Below the pieces are notes generated by a model. It did no database searches and was not told the origin of the DNA. It worked only from the letters and a program-made list of their open reading frames with translations. This document shows positions 1-12,000 of a stretch of 64,000 nt of DNA, piece after piece. Each line of letters starts with the position of its first letter. Positions within the stretch are counted from its first letter, which is position 1. Source of the DNA: Xiphophorus maculatus (taxonomy: Eukaryota; Chordata; Actinopteri; Cyprinodontiformes; Poeciliidae); NCBI RefSeq assembly GCF_002775205.1, contig NC_036450.1, positions 6,446,479 through 6,510,478 on the forward strand, read 5' to 3'. The position numbers were made by a program, and so were the translations under genes.

Positions 1-3000
1 CCCAGTCCAGCTTCTCCCGTTCTCTGTCCTGAATGTTGATCCAGCTGCACATCCCGTTCTCCAAACTGCACTTGGACCCTGAAGTAGAAAGTCTGAACCT
101 CAATATGCATGAAGTTCAAGCTTTTCCTTTAAGGAAATCTGACATTACTGATGCAGCTGATGGTTCCATGTGTCACATAAGATGCTCTTTTTTTCCACAA
201 TGTCTCTGCATAATATTTTTTTTATGTTATCGTATTAATCCAGACTCAGAGAAACATTTCTGCTTGTTATTTTCTCCATTCTCTTGATATGACCTGAGTC
301 AAATCTAACTAAATTGGTGTCAAATGTTTGTGCAGTAAAGATTTTCGTTTGTGCTGCTATCATTTTAAAAATCAGGGGAATTAAAGGTCAACCATCCCAC
401 CCTCCTTCTTCTAATCAACAAATTTGGTGTCAATCAATTCAGCTACATTTGTGCAGCAACAATTTTTGTTTGCACTGCTTTTGGTTTAAAAATATTAATG
501 AAAGTTTAAAGGTCAAAAAGTCAACCAGTGCTACATTACCCAAATCAAACAAAAATGGTGTCAAATGTTTGTGCTGCATTTGTGCAGTAAAATATATATA
601 TTTGTGCTGCTCACATTTACAAAGTCAAACATATTTGGTGTCAAGCAACTCAGCTACATTTGTGCAGCAAAAAATGTTTGTGCTGCTTTTGCTTTCAAGT
701 TATTGCTGTTGACCTCTGATGATAACTTTTTTATTAATATCGTTAAAATGATAGCGGCACAAATGAACATTTTTACTGCACAAACGTAGCACAAACATTT
801 GACGGCAGTTTCGTTTGATTTGAGTAATGATTTGATTTGGGGGTTGACGGTTTGGCCTTTAAACTTTCATTAAATCAGCACAAACAAAACATTTTTTGCT
901 ACACAAACCAGCACAAACCTAGTCAATTTGATAGATACCAATTTTGCCTGATTTGAAGAAGGTGGGGGCTGGTTGACCTTTCATGACCTCTGGAAACATT
1001 TACTAATATCTTTAAAATGTTTGCAGCATAAACAAAACTTTTTGCTGCACAAGCAAAGCTGCTTGGCACCAAATTTGCTAGATGTTGTAAACCTGAGTGG
1101 GGGCAGGTTGACCTCTAGAAACTTTTTTCATGAATATTTCTAAGATGATAGCGGCACAAATTAAAATCTTTGAAGCACAAACGTAGCACAAATGTTTGAG
1201 ACCAATGCTGTTAGATTTGAAGAAGGTGAGCAGTGTCATCTTCACTCAGCTCCTGACTCAGATCCAAACAAACCTTGATCTTCACATGGATGAGCCGAGA
1301 CTGTGATGTCATCAACAGCAACGTGGGAACCTCGACTTCCTGATCCGACGACCTCGAACTCCAACTGCGGAGCAAAACCAAGTGAAACACCAACCTGACT
1401 GGGGAAGAAATGCTCTCTAACGTCGCTCTGTACCTGCCACGACACAAGTCCAACGGAGACGTTGCCGTTGACGCGACGCCAGTCGTCTCCCTCATTCAGG
1501 TTCTCAGAGAAGATCGGGACTCTCTCTCCCTTCTGGGGTTTGACGTACACCGTAAAGAAGGCTGGAAGGTACACACCACCAAGTGATTTATAGAAGCAGA
1601 AAAAGATTTATAAGATAATTTTAGTTCTACAGGCAAATTAATAAGGTACAAATACAAATTAAAATAAAGGAAAAAGAGGGAAATAGTGAAGTGTTTTGAC
1701 AGAAAGCAGCTTTTTTAGGCTATGTTCACACAGCAGGTGGAAATTATTTATTTATTTTTTTTTTGAATGGTCGTTCACACTACTAATTAAATGCAACCAC
1801 AATGAGATTTCTGTGTGAACAGTTTGTGACTCCAGAAGAACATTGACATTTTTGAAGTTTGAAATTTATTAAATACACATTAACATTTTTGTAAATGAGC
1901 CAGAACTAACTTTATAACTGTTGTTTCTGGACAATGAGTGATTTTTCTAGTTAAGAACAAACAAAAGTTACAAAAAACAAGGTTAAAAACAACTTAACTG
2001 AACATATTTTGGCAGTAAATACAATCATTACAAACAGCAAATATAAAATAAAGAAAACCACAATAGATCATAAAGTCTAAGAAATAGATTATAACAGCAT
2101 GAAGGTCTTGCAGCCTTGCAGTGTTGTAGGTATAACACTCACCTGGGTTCCCTTCTGTCATATGATACCAGAAACTGACACATTCGGGTTTGGTGGTTCC
2201 TTGTTGGACGGGGGAGATGAGGACAGCGGCGCTACCTGTTGGTAGAACGTCTGCGTCTGTGTTGACCATCATGTAGTAACCTGGACAGAGACAGCAGGAT
2301 GGGATAAATCTTCTGTTTTCCTGTTTTCTGTTCTCTGATCGGGTTTTGCTGACCTAGCTCGGTCCCCAGAGTGTGGTCTGTTTTGGGTCCGTTCGCGGTA
2401 GTGGTGTGTCCGTTTCTGTGGAGCCAGTTTATGGCGCCGTAACTGCTGTAACCACACTTCTGGCCTTCAAAGGAGCATTTTCTGGGTATGGTACACGGGC
2501 CGACCAGAAACGCCACATCGTCGATGGCAACCTGGCCGTCGAAACCGGACCGAACTGCTTCGAACATCAACTGTTGGGTGATGACAAAGATTTTTAAAGC
2601 TTCACTCTGTTGTATCTATGCAGATGGAGCAGATTATTTAACTTATAATAAGACATTTTTCTCATGTTACAAGTGAAATAATCTGCCAGTGGAGCCAGTA
2701 CTTTTTCATCAGTATTAAGGAATTATTGATTTATGAGGAAACAGTTTTTAAGTTGAACTTGAACTATAAGGAGAAACTTTGTAGCTGCTGGATGTAACTA
2801 TAGTTATAAAGTTACTTGTAATCTCACTTATTTAATTTTGAAATAAAGCAATCAGTTACTTTTTAAAGTATTAATCAGTAATCAGTAGTATGTGTGGACA
2901 TTTATCGTATCGGTTATCATTTATCGTGAAACATTTCTTATAAGAATTTTGATTTATTGTTATGATAAATTTCACTTATTGATGAAAACTAAAAAACAAA

Positions 3001-6000
3001 ATTTACAGTCTGATCGGAAATGTTAGTTTATCACTGTGTTCCCTGAGAGCATCAATCAATATCAATAATTTGAAAATATGATTAAATGCAGTTATTGTGT
3101 GCAGTTTAGTGGCATTTTGAAGAGGCCTGTTTCAAATGAGAATGTTTTTCAAGAACAATATTTGTGTGCTGCAGTTACCTAAAAGATTAGTAATAAATAA
3201 ATGTTGAGATAAAATTTTCAGTCCATATTGCCCAACCTAATCAGTAGTTGGATTATGTTTTAAAGGTAACACTGGGAGGCATTTAGTTTTCATCTAAAAA
3301 TGATTCTTTGTGTTGTCTACATGTGATACATAACATGTTCATTATACTTTGCTGGAACTCAGCTTTGGTTGCTAGGTGATGGTCTGGGGTTGCTAGGCGA
3401 TGAGCAGAGCTTCTCTGGCGTTGCTAGGTAACCGGGCAGTGGCTGCTGGTTTGTGACATTCCGGAGGTTTCATATACTAAAAAACATTGACTTATTGCCA
3501 AAAGATGCGTTGGTGTTTTGTTTTAGTTCCTTTTTAAAGTTTTGGTGCCGTTTTTAGAAGCAGTAGAGACTCAAATGAAAGTACAAAAATGTACAAAATG
3601 TGAATTTTGCATTATACTTTTCACTCAACAACTAAAATCTGAAAACTGCTTTTTGCATTTCCTCAGGTTACATCTGATCATTTTAGACTTTCAAGCAGAA
3701 CAAAAAAAACTTTGTATCTGATTGAATGGTTTGACACCTGAAAGTTTGTGTTTTGCTGCGGTACTGGGCAGTGCGCTTCGTGCCACTCGTTGCCGTGAGC
3801 GCCGCTGCGGGTCCACAGTAAAATCTCATATCCGAGGCCGTCGGTCAGCTTCACGTTCAGAGCACCTGGATGGGACCAGGGAGTTAGAGTCATCATTAAT
3901 CCCTGAAGAGATGCTCATATCAGGTGATCAGAACATCTTGGAGCAGTTAGCTCTGGGTTAGCTCACCTGCGTTCGGCCCGTAGAGTTTGTAGTAGAAGGT
4001 CAGGCAGCTCTCTGTGGCAGTGGGCTGCTGTGGGAATGAAAGCAAGCGCCCAAACGCTCCACGCAGCGAAGGACTCCACATGTCCACAACGAGGCTCGTG
4101 CCTGATCAACAGCAACAAGATCAGGATTTCCATCCCAGAGTACAGAAAGATTATTGATATATTATAATAATTCAATCAAAAAGTGAAACTCGCACATTAT
4201 TTATTAAGCACATTTCTATTGTCCAATTATTTTTAATACAAAATGTTTAGTTTTACAGTTTTTATTTATTTTTAAAAATAAAAAGTATATATATTTATTA
4301 ACAAATAAAAATATATATTTTTTATTTCTAAGTTGATAGTGCTTCTAAGTTGATGATTTTTTCCAATTAAAGGTATAAAAATTATGTTTTTTATGTTTAG
4401 ATGTTCAGCAATTACAACAGAATATTACAGCCAAGCTAAAATTTTTTAAAAATAAATAAAATTATGAGAATAAAGTCATAATATTACGAGAATGAAGTGA
4501 AAATAACACAGAAATAAATCATTGTATTACGACTATTACAAGTATTATCACTTTATTTTTTTAAATATTATGACTTTGTTTTCATTTTATTATGATTTTA
4601 TTCTCATACAACCTTAATCTTGTAATAATGTGACTTTATTCTCGTATATGTATAATTTTTAACTCGCAATTTTTTAAAAATCTTTTCTTAATAATCCTCC
4701 ATTGTAAGCAATAAACTAAATTCAGTCTTTAATATTTAGTTTTTAAACAACTTAGAAACACTTTATTTAACTTTATTTTCTTATTTTATTTCTGTTTTAT
4801 TCGTCCTCCAAAGAAAGATTCATTCACTATAGATAAAGGTTTTTCTGTTACCATCAATAGAAATGGTGAAACATTTTATAACCTGAAGAAATATTTCTGT
4901 ATAAAACTATTCAATTCCTTCACATGCTGAGGTTTTCTACAAGTGATAAAGGAGGTAAAAATGAAGTTGGGTAAAAAAAACCAACTTGTTCCTGTATAAT
5001 CTATGATCTCACCTACTCCGATGCTGTGATCCATCCCAGTAACCACAGACCAGTCAAAGTTGTCACTGTTGTCCTGATACCAAGCGCACAGTCCGTCCTC
5101 AAAGATACATGACGCCCCTGTCATCCAGAGAAGTTAAATTACTTCAAACATTCGTTATTTTTTATTTAGAAATCATTCTGAAAGCTACCTGTCGGTGAAG
5201 ACGGAATGTAGTTGGCGTGGCAGCTGATGAACTGGACATTCCTCACTTTGATCCAAGCAAAAGGCTGAACATCCACAGCGCGAGCTTCAAATGCCAGCTG
5301 GTTAAAAAAGAGAGGAATAGCTGTTTTGATACTGACGGACAGACAGAGAGTTACGATACGTCTACATTATATTTATTAATTGTACAGATTCCTGCCAAAA
5401 TACTAGGTTTTTGTTGACATTAGTTCTACCAGCATTAAAGCGCTATGTCAACATAGGAGCTAATGCTAAAGAGCTAAAGCTAAAGCGCTAAATTCAACCA
5501 TGTCTCGACAACAGGTGTCACAACACAGTACATTCACGTAAGTGGTGTATTCTTCTGTATACCTCATTCGTTTGTTATTGGGTTTTCTTGCCATTTACAC
5601 AGCAATAAATTTACTTTGTAAAATCTGATCATGATCAGAGGAAACAAAACTGCCGATTTCACCTCCTTCAAAATAAGAGCATGACTATAAACAGCTAAGA
5701 ATTTTTAAAAGTCAGTAACCAAAACTTCAACCCATATGTTGAACATTATTGAATGGAAGGTTTACAAAACAACCAAATTAATTAGAGCGTTAGAGTTTAT
5801 CTGGAAAAATTGACTTAGCTAAAACGCTAAAGAGTTAGACAAAAAGTAGGTCTGTCCAACATTGCTAAAATAAATAATAACTTTTTTTTCAAAGTTAAAT
5901 TTGATATAGGCTCAGCTGGGGTTGCTTGGTAACGTCGTAGTTCCTGTAAAATGTGACTTATCAGGAGGTTTCTGAAACAGCTCCTTTTCCAGACACCAAA

Positions 6001-9000
6001 AAAACATTAAATAATTGCCAAAAAAACAGCTGGTTGGGTTTTTTTTAAGCGCCTGAGTTTTTTTAGAAGCAACTGAAACCCAAATGGAAGAATAAGAATG
6101 TGAATTTTGTGTAATAGGTCTGAAACCTGACCTGGAAGCGATGTTTCCTGACTCCTATAGGAACGTCAACGTGTTGCCAGGTCTCCTCCTCGTCCCCTGC
6201 TCCTGTTTTCCCACTGAACTCCCACAGGTTGGGCCTCACTCCCAACAAGCTGTCGATCACTCTGACAGAAAGCTCACCTGTACCACAGACAGACTTTCAC
6301 TTCTGGGAAGAGAAAACGCTGCGAATTTCACACATGGGATGGGAAATTACCGATGTGATCCAAACTCCCAGTGAGCGCAAAGTCGAAGCTCAGGTTACAT
6401 ACCGGACCGGTGGGGCCCAGGAGGGGAGTCCGAATCTGGGCTTCGGTTAGCTGCTGACCTGCAGCCTCAGCTACATATAGGAACTCTGCTTTGAATCAAG
6501 AAAATAAATTATAAATTAATGCCACACATCATTAGAGACACAGTATGCATCAGTTACTTGAAATGGCCCAGTTTCTACCTCCAGTTGTTGAACTTTTGTC
6601 CAGCAGCCAACCTTGACTCCCAATACTGGTGTCAGTCCAGCCTGAGCTGCCTTCAGGATAGGAGAAATCCCCTGCAGCAACGATCCAAGAAGAGGTGAAA
6701 CTTTGTCTACATGGCTAAACAAAGACTTCTTTATCAGATCTGCAATGGTGCAATAAGAACATTGTAGATGAAAAAAAGGAGGAAATTTCTGCCAAAAAAC
6801 TCAGAAATATTCTAGAAAAAACGTGGAAATTTCTGAGTTTCAATAGAAAAAGTTTTTGACTTTTGACATTTCCACGTTTTTCTAGAAAATTTCTGAGATT
6901 GATGTCAAAATGTCTGATTTTTTTCTTGCAAATTTTTGACTTTTCAAACTCAAAAATTAAAACATTTTTTTCTAGAACATTTCTCAAATTTATCTCAACA
7001 TTTCTGATTTTTTTGTATAAATTTACAAATTTGTTTCCATTTATAGCATAATGGCCTTACTACACCATCATACAGGTCCCTCAATTTAGAATAAACAAAC
7101 TCACCGCATTTGGCTTCGTCCTCTGCAGCATCGCAGTCAGCCTGAAAATCACACATCTTCTCTGGATCATCAATGCAAGGATTCTTTGGAGGTTTGGGGA
7201 ATTTTTCCAGGGTGGTATTATCTATTTTGTGCAGCAGATAATTAAACATTTTAGCAAACATTTTCACAAGAACCTACAACCCCTGGCAAAAAGTATGGAA
7301 TCACCAGTCTTGGATGAGCACTCATTCAGACATTTCATGCTGTAAAACAAACTCAGATCAAAAACATGATACAATATTAAGGTCGTTCCAAAGTGCAACT
7401 TGTTGGCCTTCAGGAACACTCAAAGAAATGAAGAGAAAACATTGTGGAAGTCAGTGAATGATACTTTAATTGACCAAACACAGGGAAATAAATATGGAAT
7501 CACTCAATTCTGAGGAAAAAAGTATGGAATCATGAAAAACGCATAAACAAAAGACCATTCAAAATACATCACTAGTATTTAGTTGCACCACCTTTGGCTT
7601 TTATAACAGCTTTCAGTCTGTGAGGCATGGACTTGATGAGTGACAAACAGTATTCTGCATCAATTTGGTGCCAACTCTCTTTGATAGCAGTTGCCAGATC
7701 AGCTTTGCTGGTTGGACCCTTCTTGTGGACCATTTTTTTCAATCTCCACCACAGGTTTTCAATTGGGTTGAGATCTGGACTATTTGCAGGCCATGACATC
7801 GACTGAATGTGTCTTTCTTCAAGGAATGCCTTCACTGTTTTTGCCCGATGGCACGATGCATTGTCATCTTGGAAAATTATTTCATCATCACCAAACATCT
7901 GTTCAATTGAAGGGATGAGAAAACTGTCCAAAATGTCAATGTAAACTTGTGCATTGATAGAAGAATTAACCACAGTCATCTCCCCAGTGCCTTTGCCTGA
8001 CATGCAGCCCCATATCATCAAGGACTGTGGAAATTTGGTTGTTTTCTTCAGGCAGGCCTCTTCATAAATCTCACTGGAACGGCACCAAACAAAAGTTCCA
8101 GCATCATCACCTTGTCCAATGCAGATTCTTGACTCATCACTGAAGACAACTTTCATCCAGTCATCCACAGTCCATGATTGCCTCTCCTTAGCCCATTGGA
8201 GTCTCGTTCTTTTATGTTTAGGTGTCAATGCTGGTTTTCGTTTAGCTTTCCTGTATTGAAATCCCATCTCCTTTAGGCGATTTCTTACGGTTCGGTCACA
8301 TACATTGACTCCAACTTCCTCCCATTTATGCTTCATCTGTTTAGTTGTACTTTTTCGGTTTTCAAGACAAATGGTCTTAAGTTGTTTGTCTTGACGCTTT
8401 GATGTCTTTCTTGGTCTACCAGTACGCTTGGCTTTAACAACCATTCCATGCTGTTTGTATTTGGTCCATATCTTGGATACAGCTGACTGTGAACAGCCCA
8501 CATCTTTAGCAACCATGCGTGAAGGGTTACCTTCCTCAAGAAGTTTCACAATCCTCTCTTTTGTTTCAAGGGACATTTCTCTTGTTGGAGCCATGGTTCT
8601 CACCACTCCACTTCGTCCAGCAGCCCTCCAAGGTGTCATGACTGCAGGTGTTTTGAACTGCACACTAACGGGCACATCTAATCTGGGGCAGGTGTCCATT
8701 TAGGGAAAGGAAATAGACTGGGTGTGTCCTTTTTTTTCTACCTCCAATTTGAGTGATTCCACACTTTTTTCCTCAGAATTGAGTGATTCCATATTTATTT
8801 CCCTGTGCTTGGTCAATAAAAGTATCATTCACTGACTCCCACAATAGTTTCTCTTCATTTCTTTGAGTGTTCCTGAAAGCCAACAAGTTGCACTTTGGAA
8901 CGACCTTAATATTGTATCATGTTTTTGATCTGAGTTTGTTTTACAGCATGAAATGTCTGAATGAGTGCTCATCCAAGACTGGTGATTCCATACTTTTTGC

Positions 9001-12000
9001 CAGGGGTTGTAACTCGGCACAGGATCTGAGGATTTGCTTCTTCACAAAAAAAACATTAGCCAGAGAAAAATCCAAGATGGCCACCATGGTCTTCAAGAAA
9101 ATTGTATTTTTGCAATAAACTTTCCAATATTTATCACAGACGAACACTTCTTCTGTCAAATCATTCATAATCGAACACATAAAAGTCATATTTTCTAATA
9201 ATTTTTTTGATTTTTCAAAATGGCCAACACGGTTAGTGTTTGCAATCAAATTGCCAATTAGATGAATGTTTGGTGTCAAATCATAGCCTATATTTAAAGC
9301 CTTATAAATCATCAGACATATTTTATTGATCATGTCTTCTTTTTCTGATGGACATTTTTTAAAATGGCTGTTATACAAATTATAAGGCCAGTCATGGGCA
9401 GAGCTACACAAAACGTTAGGCTCACAAATCACTAATACGCAAAATAAAAATCTTAGCTATGCTAATGCTAATGCTAATGCTTGTAGCAGGAGGCATCGCT
9501 AAATTGTGAAACACATTGAAAAATTTGCGGAAGCTAACGCTAAACCAGTAAAGGCATAAATAATTTGTAAAAGCTAATGCTAAAGATCATTTAATAGAAA
9601 ATTTAAGGTTATTTTTATTGATTTATTTGTTTGATTGATTTATATTGCTTACAAATTTGCATATATTAGAGATAATCATACCAGATGACCAGCGGCATTC
9701 AGGGGACAACACGATGCTGTCGACTGCGATTCCTCCATAGTCCAGGTCTCTGATGGCTGCCATGATGAGAATCTGTAGAGATTTAACAGAACAAAAAATA
9801 ACAAGTTATATTTTCAACATGTAATCAAATGTTTTCACCCCTCTTTTGCTTTACCCTTCCTATTGGGTAAAGCAAAATGTGTTTTTTAACAAACATGTTT
9901 TTAAGAAAAAAATACCTTTGATGTCAAAGTGAAAATGATTTTTACAAAAAGTCGACATTCAAATAAAAATAACATTAAAAAGTGATTGCATGGGTGTGCT
10001 GTGGTGGCAGGGTTGGCCCAGACGGCCATTTTTCACCATCAGTCCTTAAACTGATGGTAAAAGTCAGCGGCGGCCATTTTGTATCATCATAATGTCTTTC
10101 ATTGTTATTGAACATTATTTCCGTCTATATTAATGATAATCTACTGTATCGTTATTTATGGTAGGTGGTGCTTCATGTCTTACCTGGAAGGTGTAGTTGG
10201 ACACTATCTCCACCTCCGCCTTCACCCAGAGGTCTCCTAAAGCTCCGCCCCTTTCCCAGACAGGGTAGATGAGCTGGTCCGCCACCAGCACCGTCAGCCC
10301 GCCGGACCGCGGCCCGAACTGATGAGTGTACATGACCATCTATGGAAAAACAACGGAACCAAAAACATGTAAACAAACTGAGCCCAGAAAGAGGCTCAGA
10401 GGATCCACCTTTTATTTTTAGAATTTACAGATAAGAGACGGAAATATCTAGAATTTATTCCTTAAAACACTGAAAACCATCCATCCATCCATCCATCCAT
10501 CCATCCATCCATCCATCCACCCACCCATCCATCCATCCATCCATCCATCCATCCATCCATCCATCCTTTACTTCACCACCAGACCTAGAACATCTGGAGG
10601 AACTGGCAGAAACTCCTTTGTATTTAGTAATTAAATGTTAATTTAAATAATGGTAAATAATGACTAAAGCTGTAATCCAGCCTGTTCAAACTGACCTTAC
10701 ATGGATGTGAGCTGTTGGTTGGTTGAAGACGTGGGCTCTGAAAAGCCGCCCAGTCCATGGTGAGACCGCCATCAGGGACCGTGACGTACAGGAAATACCC
10801 TGCCGTAAAAACAATCAAAGGTTTTAGTACGGGACCAAAAGGTTCTGTAGGCTGTAATTATTCTGGACCAGTTCAGAACTGGTTAAAGATTTAAACTTCA
10901 GGAGAATCTGACCAGTTTAGCTTTAACAGTGTAATAAAAAAAGAAGCACCTGATGCTGTATTGTTGGAGTGATCTCTGCCTGGACCTGTCCAAGGATCGG
11001 TTCTGGAGATGTTCTCCTGATTTGTTCTGATCCATTTGAGTTTGGAAAGCGATCTCAGGTCCCAGTCACACAGATCCTCCTCAAAGTCACAGTGGTGGTA
11101 ATCATCTGGAGGATAAAATAAAACAAATCTCTCTCAGTGTTTCGGCTGTTCTGCAGTTTTCTGATGACGTGTTGTCATCTCTTACCGCAGGGCGCCTCGT
11201 CGCTGCCATCACCGCAGTCGTCCGTACCGTCGCAGACCTGCCGCTGCTCCACGCAGCCTCCACCACCACACTGCACCATCCCCTCTGGGCAGCTGGTCCC
11301 AGCAGGGAGCGCTGTTGGGTTAAACACGTAGAAACAAATCCATGATCTGCTCATGTGAAAGTTTTCTGTTCTGATTAGTCAACTCACAGGGCAGAGCGCA
11401 GTCCAGGAACTCCAGCTGGTCTATGGCTACGTCTCCGTTTTGTCCCGCCGAGCGCGCCGAGTGGAGATGGATCCGGAAAGGGGAGGAAATGCGGCCCAGG
11501 AAGACGGTGGCTTCCCTCCAGCTGCGGGCGCTGGAGGTCTCGGGGCGCCACACGACGGCCTTCTGAGAGTCCTGGTGGAGGATTGAAGCCCACAGAGGAG
11601 TTGGACCTAAACCCGTGAGTCCTGTGGTTAAAACATGCCAACACAACGAATGTCAACGTTGTCAAAAAGATGAATCTGGTAATTCTACACCTAGTAACAC
11701 CAACCCTGATAAAGACATGTATCATCATCCCTCTCAGAGAGCTAACTTTTAATGTTTGTATAGACCTTAAGAAGAGAAACAAGCCCACAGCATCACATGT
11801 CTCCACCATGCTTTAGGTGCTTTTCTGATGTCAGAACTTTTTCCATTAAGCTCAGTTTTATTCGTATCAGAGCAAAGATAACATCTGCAGTTCTACACCA
11901 AACTTAAATATGAAGAATTACAACATCTACTACTATAGATCTATAAGATTAGAACTCAAAAACTCAATGGATGGATGGATGAGCTAATGGATGGATGAAC

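Larger units (their letters stand above)
7277..9009 (-). mobile_element. Intact Tc1/mariner-family transposon in mamdc4 intron 10
   Basis: The element is flanked by TA on both sides (7275-7276 and 9010-9011), the family's target duplication. Both ends carry inverted repeats of about 250 bp that differ at only about 7 positions; each begins CAACCCCTGGCAAAAAGTAT. Each arm holds an outer and an inner copy of AAAAAGTATGGAATCA, roughly 225 bp apart, which is the IR/DR arrangement of fish Tc1-like elements such as Sleeping Beauty relatives. The inside carries one complete transposase gene. Near-identical ends plus an open reading frame point to a young insertion. It lies in the same orientation as mamdc4. 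Confidence 0.95.

Noticed and set aside
2373..2597. Plus-strand ORF opposite mamdc4 exon 2354-2570
   Set aside because: Shadow of a MAM-domain exon with correct splice sites on the minus strand.
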